Shown here piece by piece: positions 7,290 through 15,653 of a stretch of DNA of 50,329 bases. The notes beneath the pieces are model-generated. The model was not told the DNA's origin, did not search any database, and saw only the letters and a program-made list of their open reading frames with translations. This stretch comes from AVCC01 sp041736255. GTDB lineage: Bacteria; Pseudomonadota; Gammaproteobacteria; Burkholderiales; Burkholderiaceae_D. Every line of letters starts with the position of its first letter. Position 1 is the stretch's first letter. A program made the translations under genes and the position numbers. The stretch lies in contig JBGSTZ010000143.1 of assembly GCA_041736255.1 (NCBI GenBank), forward strand, positions 1-50,329. Reading direction: 5' to 3'.

Positions 7290-9155
7290 TTACTCAATAG
7301 CAATTTCAATCCGATTGCGCCCATTTTCTTTGGCGCGATACAGCGCAAGGTCGCTGCGATTTAAAGGCGCGTCAGCGCTCGCATCTGTCGCAGCCATGAC
7401 CGCGATGCCGATACTCACCGTCACCAAGATTGTTTTATTACCTGCAACGAGGGGAGTTGCCGCCATTTGCTGTTGTACGCGTTGTGCAAAGGCCGTTGCC
7501 TCAGCGACACCAGCCCCTGACAAAATAACGGCAAATTCTTCGCCACCTATGCGGCCCGCGGCATCGTTCTTGCGCAGCGCATTGCCCAGAATAGTCGCGA
7601 AATGCTTGAGCACCAAGTCGCCGACGGCATGGCCGTGGCTGTCGTTGATTATTTTAAAATGGTCGAGGTCGCACATCAGAACCGCCGTATGTGTACCCTC
7701 GAAACGCTGAAAGCGCGCTAGTTCTTCTTCCATTGATGCCATGAAACAACGACGGTTAGGCAGGCGGGTTAAAAAATCAATCGTGGCGAATTCCTGCAAT
7801 TCAATTTCTATGCGCTTACGTTCGGTAATATCAGTGATAAAACCATGCCACAGCGTGGTGCCGTCCGGCAAGCGACGCGGCCGTGCATCCCCGCGCCGCC
7901 AACGCAGCCCTTGTAATGGCAATATGACCCGGTACTCAAGATGCCAAGGCATCAGGCTGGCGGCTGAGGCATCCAGCGAAGCGCAGAAATTATCAAAATC
8001 ATCCGGATGAATCAGTGCATGTATAAGGGCAAAATTATCGACAAGCTGCTCTGGCGTGAGCTCGTAAATATCCCTGACGCCCTCACTCACATAAGTGAAA
8101 AAACCCTCTCCATTCGGCAACAATTGATATTGATACACACATCCTGGCACTTCATTGGTAAGACTGGTTATTAAATCGACGCTTTGCTGTAGTTTGTCGG
8201 ACAACGCACGCATGGCCGTTATGTCATTCGTCGTGCCTATCATGCGCAGCGGCTTGCCTCCGATGTCCCGGTTTACCACCTTGCCTCTGCTCGAGATCCA
8301 TTTGTAGCTGCCATCCTTGCAATGGATTCTGTGCTCCACCGCATAACTTTCTGTTTTTTGATCAAAATGCGCTTGTATTGCCGCTTGTACATAAGCAAGG
8401 TCATCAGGATGAACACGCATGTAACTATCCTCAATGCGATTGCTCATCTTTACATCCGTACACCCGACAATCGCTTTCCAACCCGCGGAATAATGCATTT
8501 CACCGGTCAGGACGTTCCGATCCCAAATCCCGGTTCCGCTTCCTTCGATTGCCAATAACATTATTGTTTCGCTCTCACGCAGAATATTCTCTGCCTTTTT
8601 CAACTTGATTTCATTGCTATTGCGCTCGATGGCAATGGATGCCAGCGCCATCGCATCGACAAGTGCTTGTTGATACAGATCGCTTGCACCACCAGATTTA
8701 TGCGCATGGGCGATGAAAACTCCCAACAAGCAATTTTTGGCAGACCAGATGGGAATTATCGAGCCCAGATATAGCCCATGTTGCAGCGCTACATCGCGCA
8801 AAATGCACCAGAACCGGCTGAACTCCATATCCTTGGCAGTGATTTCATTAAAACCATCCATTGTCAGTTGACGCAGCTCTCCTTCAACCGGAACATAGAT
8901 ATTTTCAAAAGCGCAGTTGTAATCTTGATGCAGACTCGGCGCCACTTCCAGATGCAGGCAATTGTCATCCTCGCTTAACAGGAAAATAGCGCCCGCTATG
9001 TCGGGATATTGCGCTTCAATCCCATTCACAATACAAGTCAGCGACTGGGCCAGAGGAGCGCTGCGCGCGATGTACGCTAGAGTCAAATTGTGCGCTGCCA
9101 TTACTGTCTGATGCAGATCACAATGCTCGTCCTGGCGGGAAGTATTGAACGTCAT
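7290..9155 (-). CDS. Diguanylate cyclase with GAF and two PAS domains
   Basis: 621 residues, soluble. A GAF-type sensor covers about 26-176, a PAS domain with PAC tail 195-315 (ending MIGTTNDIT), a second PAS 330-446 (ending GFITDITERKRIE) and a GGDEF domain 455-618. The active-site motif is GGEEF at 537-541, which is catalytically permitted, and an inhibitory I-site RKND lies at 528-531. It should make cyclic di-GMP from two GTP and be subject to product inhibition. No EAL domain is present. The GAF and PAS ligands are unknown. It stands alone, convergent with the secreted-protein gene. Confidence 0.92.
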   Translation of the reverse strand: MTFNTSRQDEHCDLHQTVMAAHNLTLAYIARSAPLAQSLTCIVNGIEAQYPDIAGAIFLLSEDDNCLHLEVAPSLHQDYNCAFENIYVPVEGELRQLTMDGFNEITAKDMEFSRFWCILRDVALQHGLYLGSIIPIWSAKNCLLGVFIAHAHKSGGASDLYQQALVDAMALASIAIERNSNEIKLKKAENILRESETIMLLAIEGSGTGIWDRNVLTGEMHYSAGWKAIVGCTDVKMSNRIEDSYMRVHPDDLAYVQAAIQAHFDQKTESYAVEHRIHCKDGSYKWISSRGKVVNRDIGGKPLRMIGTTNDITAMRALSDKLQQSVDLITSLTNEVPGCVYQYQLLPNGEGFFTYVSEGVRDIYELTPEQLVDNFALIHALIHPDDFDNFCASLDASAASLMPWHLEYRVILPLQGLRWRRGDARPRRLPDGTTLWHGFITDITERKRIEIELQEFATIDFLTRLPNRRCFMASMEEELARFQRFEGTHTAVLMCDLDHFKIINDSHGHAVGDLVLKHFATILGNALRKNDAAGRIGGEEFAVILSGAGVAEATAFAQRVQQQMAATPLVAGNKTILVTVSIGIAVMAATDASADAPLNRSDLALYRAKENGRNRIEIAIE

Positions 9156-9664
9156 TATGTGGTTATCATTCGTTCGTATATTTTATGCAGCTGACCTTGC
9201 ACGCGCCCGCAGATAGCGAGCGTTTGCTTATTATTGCATCAAAACATCTTTTTGCTGCGGGTCGCTTTCATACCGAATTTAGGCCAGTGCCTCCTGTTCT
9301 GGGGCACTCGCAAAAATACTGCTTCGATCCGTGAGAGCCTGTTCGAGATTTTTTTGCCATATTACTGAGGCGAGAGTGGCCGATGAAAGATCTCGAACAG
9401 GTTCTAAGAATTCACGGTCTTTTGCGCGGATTCAAATATTTTCACCATACTAACTAGCACTTAGCCGGTTTATGGCTACCAGAAAGGTACGTTCCTCGCG
9501 ATTGGTATCCCACGCCTTGCGGTGCTTAGCTGCATTGTCTGGGCCGCTCTTGATTCAGGCCCCTAGATGCATCAGGTGATACGGGCAGTTCCCTCCACTA
9601 AAGTGGGAACAACTTCTGTAAGCGACTTCATGTCGCACTTTTCCGTTTCCCCTGTTCTCCCGAA
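9156..9664. other. Intergenic region with IS-end relic and hairpin
   Basis: 509 bases with no supportable gene. It contains the small inverted-repeat element at 9334-9405 and a hairpin (GTTCCC at 9588-9593 with GGGAAC at 9605-9610 around CCACT/AGTGG) 55 bases beyond the stop of the FNT transporter gene. No promoter was confidently read. Confidence 0.5.
9334..9405. mobile_element. Miniature inverted-repeat element (IS end relic)
   Basis: The left end GAGCCTGTTCGAGAT is mirrored by ATCTCGAACAGGTTC at the right, giving 15-bp termini with one mismatch around a core of about 42 bases. The flanks are TGA and TAA, both fitting the TNA target preference of some IS5-family groups, but they are not identical. 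The GAAC/GAGCCTGTT ends are shared with the element at 15371-15578. No coding capacity. Confidence 0.5.
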
Positions 9665-10597
9665 TTAGATCTCCATATGTATCTGACCATAGGCAAGTAT
9701 CGTAAACAAACCTGTTCCACCCACTATGTTGCCGATGAGGATAGGAAAAATATGATGTGCGAACGCGGTGAAGATATTCATCTCGCCAACTAGCACCAGA
9801 TTGAAAATTTCGTTTGATCCTGCGACAACATGGGTAAACCCACCCGCCGCGATAAGCCAGGTAAACAGCATGATGACGACAACATCGGAGCCTTTCGCCG
9901 AAGGCAGCATCCATACCAATGCAGCAATGAAAAAACCCGCAGGAATGCCCCGCAATAGCGCAGTTGCAGGGGATAGTTCCGCTAAGTGACGCGATATTTC
10001 GAGAATTGAGGAGAGGATTTCGTCTGGCAGAATACCGCCATGAACAGCAAGAGCCGCCGTGAAAAACGTACCAAAGATGTTTGCCGCAAACACGATAGTC
10101 CACAGACGTGCAATACAGTAAAATCGATTTCGGGTTGGACTGGCCAGAACGGGAAGTATGACAGTGATCGTGTTTTCGGTGAACAGTTGGAGCCTGCACA
10201 TGATCACCAACACAAACCCTAATGTGTAGCCTAAGCTTTCGATGACCGAGAGATAAGATGATTCTGCCCCCTGTCCGGTACGGATGACGCCTTCAGCCAG
10301 AACAGACGTCGAAATTCCGATACCCGCCGCCACACCTGACCACCAAAGTGACGTTTTGGGACGACGCAGTTCTTCTTCGCCTTCGCGCAAAATGATTGAA
10401 TAGACAGTCAACGCTGAAAGCTTGCTGTTGTCGGCGACGACTTCACGTTCTTCCTGGGTTAGCGATTTTTCCGTCACTGTCGGTGATTTTTCCCGCGCTT
10501 CTCGCTGCTCTACTTTCGCACGAGTTTCATCATCCCGCTCCTTGTCATTGGACGACGCATCAGAGGGTAAATGATGATTTTCAATATCGTCGATCAT
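9665..10597 (-). CDS. Formate/nitrite transporter (FNT) family protein, YfdC-like
   Basis: 310 residues, the same length as Escherichia coli YfdC. A charged cytosolic N-terminus of about 75 residues precedes six or so membrane segments. Family features include LQLFTENTITVILPVL, a hydrophobic GIPAGFFIAALVWMLPSA and the paired half-repeats typical of FNT pores. FNT channels move small monocarboxylates or nitrite across the inner membrane as pentamers; YfdC-type members have no firm substrate. AAGGA precedes the ATG by 7-8 bases. It follows the ketosynthase gene by 112 bases on the same strand but probably has its own role. Confidence 0.85.
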   Translation of the reverse strand: MIDDIENHHLPSDASSNDKERDDETRAKVEQREAREKSPTVTEKSLTQEEREVVADNSKLSALTVYSIILREGEEELRRPKTSLWWSGVAAGIGISTSVLAEGVIRTGQGAESSYLSVIESLGYTLGFVLVIMCRLQLFTENTITVILPVLASPTRNRFYCIARLWTIVFAANIFGTFFTAALAVHGGILPDEILSSILEISRHLAELSPATALLRGIPAGFFIAALVWMLPSAKGSDVVVIMLFTWLIAAGGFTHVVAGSNEIFNLVLVGEMNIFTAFAHHIFPILIGNIVGGTGLFTILAYGQIHMEI

Positions 10598-10709
10598 GCT
10601 ACGTCCTTTTCGCTCAAGAACTCTACCGACTTATCGATGGACATCGTCGGTTATCGAATCATGTCTTAACCGGTACTCTGTTGCGTGCATGAAAGATGCG
10701 TCATACCTT

Positions 10710-11936
10710 TCATTCGGGCTTGCGGGCAATTAGTACAGCATTGGTTCCGCCGAATGCAAACGAGTTCGACATCACAATTTTTGTGGAATGATCGCGCGCC
10801 TGATTCGGTACGTAGTCAAGGTCGCATTCCACATCCGGCATTGTTAGATGCATCGTCGGCGGAACAACCTGCCTGTTCAGGGCCATCATCGACGCGACAA
10901 ATTCAATCGCGCCAGCAGCGCCCAACATGTGTCCGTGCATTGATTTTGTGGAGCTGATGGGGATTCTCCATGCATGCTCGCCAAAGACCTGCTTGATTGC
11001 AAGAGTCTCGATCGGATCGTTCATCACCGTGCCGGTGCCGTGCGCATTGAGGTAATCGATGGAGCCGGGTGGGACTCCCGCTGCGGCCAGCGCAAGCATC
11101 ATTGCACGCGCCTGTCCCGCGACGCTGGGACGCGTTAAATGTTCGCTGTCCGTGGTCAGCCCATAGCCAATCAGTTCCGCATGAATCGGCGCGCCGCGCG
11201 CCAATGCACGTTCCCATTCCTCCAGAATGACGATGGCAGCGCCTTCGCCAAGCACGATGCCCGACCGGTTTTTTGAAAACGGTTTGCAGGACGCACCCGG
11301 ATCGTCCCGGTCCTCACTCGCCATCGTGCGCAATGCTTCCCATGCTTTCATGTTGCCCAGCGTAAGCGGCGCTTCGACGCCGCCTGCGATCATAATGTCG
11401 ACGGCGCCGCTTCGCATCCTCAAAGCTGCCTCCCCGATCGCAACTGCGGACGACGAACATGCAGTGCTATAGGTCAGGTTTGGCCCGCTGATCCGATGTT
11501 CAAGGCAAATCCAGGAAGCTGGCGCGTTGTTCATCGCCATGAGTACGCTGAAAGGCTTGATACGATTCGATTGATTGCCATACAAGGTCCGATAGCCGTC
11601 GTCGGTGGTCTGCGCACCACCCAATCCGGTGCCGATGAATACCCCTATGCGCGCCGGATCGCATTTCGCGATTGCAAGTTCTGCGCTATCGATTGCCTGA
11701 CGTGCCGCAAACACCGCAAACTGGGTGACGCGGTCGAGCATGCGCAATTTTGGCGCATCGAAATAACGTGCGCCGTCGAATTCCACCGTTGCTGCGATTG
11801 GCGTCGCGAGGCGTGCAAACGTGTTATCCAATCGACGAATGCCGGATCGGCCCGCGATAAGGTTGTCGAACAGCGTGTCGGTAGAATTGCCGAGCGGCGA
11901 TACCACACCAAATCCGGTGACGGCAATGCGTCTCAC
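10710..11936 (-). CDS. Beta-ketoacyl-ACP synthase II-like enzyme (FabF-like) of the type III PKS cluster
   Basis: 408 residues, full length for KAS II. The condensing triad is complete: Cys160 in STACSSS, His299 in NAHGTGT and His336 in the STKSMHGHMLGAAG segment. It would extend an acyl chain by decarboxylative condensation with malonyl-ACP. Its start overlaps the last base of the acyl carrier protein gene, so the two are coupled and probable partners. Being last in an operon with a type III PKS suggests it supplies a specialised acyl starter rather than serving housekeeping fatty-acid synthesis. A lone KAS of this kind cannot complete reduction steps; FabG/FabZ/FabI would be borrowed. The pathway role is inference. 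Confidence 0.9.
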   Translation of the reverse strand: MRRIAVTGFGVVSPLGNSTDTLFDNLIAGRSGIRRLDNTFARLATPIAATVEFDGARYFDAPKLRMLDRVTQFAVFAARQAIDSAELAIAKCDPARIGVFIGTGLGGAQTTDDGYRTLYGNQSNRIKPFSVLMAMNNAPASWICLEHRISGPNLTYSTACSSSAVAIGEAALRMRSGAVDIMIAGGVEAPLTLGNMKAWEALRTMASEDRDDPGASCKPFSKNRSGIVLGEGAAIVILEEWERALARGAPIHAELIGYGLTTDSEHLTRPSVAGQARAMMLALAAAGVPPGSIDYLNAHGTGTVMNDPIETLAIKQVFGEHAWRIPISSTKSMHGHMLGAAGAIEFVASMMALNRQVVPPTMHLTMPDVECDLDYVPNQARDHSTKIVMSNSFAFGGTNAVLIARKPE

Positions 11937-12199
11937 TATAGTGCTCCGGCCCCTGACGCAGCGCCGTTCTGCTCCGCAACCAGGGTGTCGATGTAGGCGA
12001 CAACGTCAGCCACCGTCGACAATGGAACCTGTGTGGCAGGTATACGCAGAGGAAATTCATCCTCAATCTTGAATAACAATTCCATCAGTCCTAGCGAATC
12101 GATCTCCAGGTCTTCCAGGCGCGCGTCAGGCGTCACCTGCTCGGGTGCCAGCTTGTACTCGTCAAACAGGATTTTTTGCAAATGTTCGAAAGTATTCAT
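11936..12199 (-). CDS. Acyl carrier protein
   Basis: 87 residues with the 4'-phosphopantetheine attachment motif DSLGLMEL (Ser35) and the usual acidic helices. The C-terminal tail AEQNGAASGAGAL is longer than in housekeeping AcpP, and the sequence is clearly divergent, so it is a pathway-dedicated carrier. GAGGGG-like sequence lies upstream of the ATG. It lies between the FAD oxidoreductase (48 bases away) and the ketosynthase (1-base overlap). It should carry the growing or starter acyl chain for the neighbouring ketosynthase and type III PKS. Confidence 0.92.
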   Translation of the reverse strand: MNTFEHLQKILFDEYKLAPEQVTPDARLEDLEIDSLGLMELLFKIEDEFPLRIPATQVPLSTVADVVAYIDTLVAEQNGAASGAGAL

Positions 12200-12247
12200 C
12201 TGGTCCCCTCGTTATGCACAGTTACGTCGTATGGCGATCTATGGCGA

Positions 12248-13498
12248 TCAACTGACCGGATTTTTGGAATCTGGCATCAAGGCTGATGCATTCGCCGGCG
12301 CATCGCGAACCTTGTCGCTCCATCGCGCAGCATGGGTCAGCAGTTGCGGATAACACGTCAGCAACGGCACTATCCGGCCGATCAGCGCGGGTCGCATCGC
12401 CACATGCGCAAACACAGCGGCCAAATGGATGCGCCACACGAAATGCGCACGCCATGCGCGCGCATATCCACGTTGCAGCGCATCCAGAAAAACCGCGTCT
12501 CTGCATTGCCCGAAATGCGGTGAGAGCATGCCAGCAAGCAGCGCAGCCGACTGGATCGCCATGCTGATTCCTTCGCCAATAATCGGATGCGCTTCGCCAG
12601 CGGCATTGCCAACGACGAACGCTCCCGACACCTGCCTGGACATGTGGATACCCGGCCGCAAGGGGCCGGCGGCAAGCCATGCGCCATGCCGCTTTGCACC
12701 TTCCATCATCGTCCGCACACCGCCGCATGATTTTGCTACATGGATGGCTGCTGCCTCGGCGGCCTTCATGCCGGGCTGGCTGCTGCGACATTTTGCGAGG
12801 CAATCGCGCCGAATGCAAAAAGCAAGAGTCGTTGTCGCGTGATCACCAATCACCATCCCGCCATATCCGCCCGGAAAAGCAATGACCGGCAGTACACCGC
12901 TGTCCAGTCCGCCATGCCTGAAATTCGCCTTGAATGCAAAAAGGTCTTCCGCACGGGCATGCCTCGTCCCGTCCTCATCCGCAGTGGTTGTCTGTTCCCA
13001 CGAGCCATGCGCATCGATCAGTATAGGGGCCGCCAACACCATCGTGTCATGGGAATGTACCTTCGCTATTGTGCATCGATAGTCGCCCAGCCCACCTTGT
13101 AATTTTGTCGCTGCCCACGGCTGGAACACGCTCGCGCCGAGCTTCTTCGCATGGTTCAGCAGCAGAGTGTCGAGGTGCTCGCGGCCCAGCGCGACGCCCC
13201 AGCGATGGATACCTGCATACAGTGGAAAGTCCGCATGAATCGTCTGCTCACCGACCATCAATGCCATGCGCCGCAGTGGTGGCCCCGCCAACGATCTGAC
13301 GGTTGCGCCTATCCCTAGCGCATCGAGCAAAGGTAGGTTGCTGGGCGCGATGCATTCACCACAGACTTTACGGCGAGGGAAATCGTGTTTCTCGACGACG
13401 GCGACACGCCATCCTGCCCGCGCCAGCACAATTGCGGCAGTGCTCCCCGCAGGACCCGCACCAATGATGATCGCGTCAAAATCCAGATTCTCCATCAT
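12248..13498 (-). CDS. FAD-dependent oxidoreductase (geranylgeranyl-reductase/hydroxylase-like)
   Basis: 416 residues. The N-terminal dinucleotide motif IIIGAGPAGSTAA (residues 10-22) binds FAD, and FPRRKVCGECIAP near 42-54 is typical of the geranylgeranyl reductase / aromatic hydroxylase branch of group A flavoproteins. The usual GDAAG motif reads VVGNAAGEAHPIIGEGI, with Asn for Asp. The start at 13498 overlaps the methyltransferase stop as ATGA, with AGGAA just upstream; a second ATG at 13495 is possible. An open frame continues upstream to 13957 but is only the other strand phase of the methyltransferase gene. In the pathway it most likely hydroxylates or oxidises the polyketide ring (inference). 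Confidence 0.88.
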   Translation of the reverse strand: MMENLDFDAIIIGAGPAGSTAAIVLARAGWRVAVVEKHDFPRRKVCGECIAPSNLPLLDALGIGATVRSLAGPPLRRMALMVGEQTIHADFPLYAGIHRWGVALGREHLDTLLLNHAKKLGASVFQPWAATKLQGGLGDYRCTIAKVHSHDTMVLAAPILIDAHGSWEQTTTADEDGTRHARAEDLFAFKANFRHGGLDSGVLPVIAFPGGYGGMVIGDHATTTLAFCIRRDCLAKCRSSQPGMKAAEAAAIHVAKSCGGVRTMMEGAKRHGAWLAAGPLRPGIHMSRQVSGAFVVGNAAGEAHPIIGEGISMAIQSAALLAGMLSPHFGQCRDAVFLDALQRGYARAWRAHFVWRIHLAAVFAHVAMRPALIGRIVPLLTCYPQLLTHAARWSDKVRDAPANASALMPDSKNPVS

Positions 13499-14205
13499 GC
13501 GTTCCTGCGCGCGACAAACAGGTGACTGAACCAGCCTGCCTTCCGCTCGTCGAGCATCCATCCGAGGGTGGGCCACAACCCGGACAACTCTGTGTCGCGG
13601 AATCCCGCCCGCACACTCAGTACCGCATCTTTGCGCGTGACCGCATTCGCGCCGATCATGCCCACCAGCCGGCTTGCCAGCAAAGACCTGCGCGTACGTC
13701 GCGGTTCGCATGCAATAAACACATCGGTGCGTTCGCACAGCGTCCGGAAAAGCGATGCGATTTGCATCGCATCGAAGTGATGGACGAACAAGTTGGCAAC
13801 CACAACGTCCCACTTCTGGCTGCCTGGTGCGCGCATCCATTCCTGCAAATCCTGGCAAATGACATCGACCGTCCAACCGACCTTCCTGAACGCGGAGCAG
13901 GTTGCATTGCTCACGAGATGCTGACGATCGAGCAGGGTTACATGTACCTGCGGCCATCTCCCTTGAAAATTCTGTGCTACCCTCAACATCGTCGTGCCGT
14001 CCCCTGCACCCAGTTCTATCACCCGCAACGGCGTTCCAGCGGCACCATAGAGCGCACCCGAAATGATTTTCGCCGACCCCATGATGCGATTGATGCGCTG
14101 CAGGTCTTGACGTGAACGCACCGCGCGCAAATCTGATTCGGGCAACTGGTCCAATGTCTCGCTTTCCAGGCAGCGAGGGAACGATGGTGCATTGAAGGTA
14201 TTCAC
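13495..14205 (-). CDS. SAM-dependent methyltransferase (class I)
   Basis: 236 residues. Motif I, RVIELGAGDG (61-70), is the S-adenosylmethionine-binding loop, and WDVVVANLFVHHF matches the motif IV/post-motif region of class I Rossmann methyltransferases. The first 50 residues form a helical cap. It starts four bases after the polyketide synthase stop and its own stop overlaps the flavoprotein start, so it sits in the middle of a tightly coupled operon. O- or C-methylation of the polyketide product is the likely job; the target atom cannot be told from sequence. Confidence 0.88.
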   Translation of the reverse strand: MNTFNAPSFPRCLESETLDQLPESDLRAVRSRQDLQRINRIMGSAKIISGALYGAAGTPLRVIELGAGDGTTMLRVAQNFQGRWPQVHVTLLDRQHLVSNATCSAFRKVGWTVDVICQDLQEWMRAPGSQKWDVVVANLFVHHFDAMQIASLFRTLCERTDVFIACEPRRTRRSLLASRLVGMIGANAVTRKDAVLSVRAGFRDTELSGLWPTLGWMLDERKAGWFSHLFVARRNA

Positions 14206-14209
14206 ATTC

Positions 14210-15268
14210 TTATTCCACCGTCAGCAACGCGCCGTGGCACGAAAATCCAGCGCCAAACGACGACATCCACCAGGCACCGCCCGGCGCCTGGTCAGCCAGA
14301 GCCGCCTCAAATACAAAATAGACGAAAGCGCTGCTGAGATTGCCATATTGGCGCAGCGTCGACGCGCTATAGCGGAAGTCATTGCTCGCGACGCGCAATT
14401 TTTTCTCCAGCGCCAACAGTACGTCGCGACCGCCCGCATGCATGATCCATCCTTTGATTGCGTCTTGCCTGACGCCGGAGCGCGCCAGCACCGTCTGCAA
14501 AACTTCGGCTGCGTAACGCGAGGCAATGGCCGGCACATCCTTGGTCAGGATGTTGCGCAGCATGCCGTCTCGCTGTTCGAATTTCAATGCGTCGCGCAGT
14601 TCGGGCACAATCAGCGACTCACTGTCCTTCCACTCTATGCGCCGTACTGCGCTGTTCGGACGGCGCGACAACACCGCCGCACCTGCCCCATCGCCGAACA
14701 GGCAAGCACTGATCAGCACCCCTGGATCATCATCCAGATACATCGCGGCACTGCAGACTTCGACGCAGACCGACAGCGCATGCTCGCAGTCGTCGGAATC
14801 GAGCAATGTTTTTGCCATGCGCATGTTCGGTAGCGCAGCCGCGCAGCCTTGCCCGACCAGATCGAAGGCCCGCACGTTGCCGCGCATGCCAAGCATTTCT
14901 ACGACATAACCGCTCAATCCCGGACATAGGTAGCCGGTGCAGGTGCTGACCACGATCGCGTCGATCTGTTCGCTACGCAATCCCGCTCGATCAAGCGCGC
15001 GCTGCGCGGCCTGCGATGCAAGCAAGGGCGCATGCTTCAAAAAGCGGCGATATAAGGTATCCGGGTCGATCTGGAAGACTTCTTCCAGCGTATCGACGGC
15101 AAGATGGCGCTGTTCGATGCCGTTGTTGAGCGCCAGAACGGATCTGACGATTGCGTGCGAGCGCGTATTGAGGCGTTGAAACCATACCGAATTCTGGTAC
15201 GCCTCCCAGCATTCGGATTTGCGGTAACCTTTCTCCGGAACGGCGCAGCCGATGCCTGTGAAAAACAT
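14210..15268 (-). CDS. Type III polyketide synthase (chalcone/alkylresorcinol synthase-like)
   Basis: 352 residues. The thiolase-fold active site is complete: Cys142 in LVGQGCAAALPNM, His277 in WIMHAGGRDVL and Asn310 in YGNLSS, and STCTGYLCPGLS and the C-terminal SFGAGFSCHGALL also match the family. The enzyme is a homodimer that extends a CoA- or ACP-bound starter with malonyl units and cyclises the chain, giving alkylresorcinols, alkylpyrones or similar. GGAG lies 5 bases before the ATG. It is the first gene of the five-gene minus-strand operon. Product is not readable; the adjacent dedicated ACP and KAS suggest a fatty-acyl starter (inference). Confidence 0.93.
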   Translation of the reverse strand: MFFTGIGCAVPEKGYRKSECWEAYQNSVWFQRLNTRSHAIVRSVLALNNGIEQRHLAVDTLEEVFQIDPDTLYRRFLKHAPLLASQAAQRALDRAGLRSEQIDAIVVSTCTGYLCPGLSGYVVEMLGMRGNVRAFDLVGQGCAAALPNMRMAKTLLDSDDCEHALSVCVEVCSAAMYLDDDPGVLISACLFGDGAGAAVLSRRPNSAVRRIEWKDSESLIVPELRDALKFEQRDGMLRNILTKDVPAIASRYAAEVLQTVLARSGVRQDAIKGWIMHAGGRDVLLALEKKLRVASNDFRYSASTLRQYGNLSSAFVYFVFEAALADQAPGGAWWMSSFGAGFSCHGALLTVE

Positions 15269-15653
15269 GCGAACTCCGATTGGTGGTAACGCATCAACTT
15301 TTACATGGGCCTTAACTATCGCCTTTGCGAATGCGCAATGCTTTTAGTCGATCTCTCCCATTTGATCATCTCTAAGAACCTGTTCTTTGCATTGGTTGGT
15401 ATCTGTATTTTTGACGCTCTGCGCCCCACTGATTTTTTTAAAGCCTGCTCCAGCAGGTTTAATTTTTCCCCCGATGGTTTGGTATTCCACTGACAGAAAT
15501 ACGTGTACACCGAACACCATTTTGAAAAATCACTCGGCAACATCCGCCATTGGAAAATAATATTCAACAGGTTCTTAGAGCAGACAATCTAGCACGCTCG
15601 TACTTTTTTCACCCTATAATCGACTTTCCATTTGAAATTTTCGTGAGGTCATC
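15269..15653. other. Divergent promoter region carrying an IS remnant
   Basis: 385 bases between the polyketide synthase (minus) and the second nitronate monooxygenase (plus). More than half is the deleted IS5-type element at 15371-15578. The remaining about 100 bases on the left and 75 on the right must hold the two promoters, but I cannot point to convincing hexamers. Confidence 0.5.
15371..15578 (-). mobile_element. Internally deleted IS5-family element (MITE-like)
   Basis: Terminal inverted repeats CTCTAAGAACCTGTT (left end) and AACAGGTTCTTAGAG (right end) are perfect over 15 bases. Inside, on the minus strand, is a broken transposase. QWRMLPSDFSKWCSVYTYF, then a segment with LLEQALKKSVG, matches the N-terminal domain of IS5-type transposases. 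After a deletion and frame change the sequence reads AQSVKNTDT, the start of the catalytic domain motif. It then runs straight into the terminal repeat, so most of the catalytic domain is missing. It cannot transpose by itself. It lies just upstream of the type III PKS operon. Confidence 0.75.

Noticed and set aside
9555..10199. Long minus-strand frame of 214 residues rich in Cys, His and Ser
   Set aside because: It is an out-of-frame shadow of the FNT transporter gene, which has clear homology and a ribosome-binding site.
13499..13957. N-terminal extension of the FAD oxidoreductase
   Set aside because: It lies wholly inside the methyltransferase gene in another frame, while the flavoprotein family begins at the ATGA overlap at 13498.
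15316..15567. 83-residue minus-strand frame as a functional gene
   Set aside because: It is part of a deleted IS5-type transposase with frame-shifted joins and cannot make an active protein.
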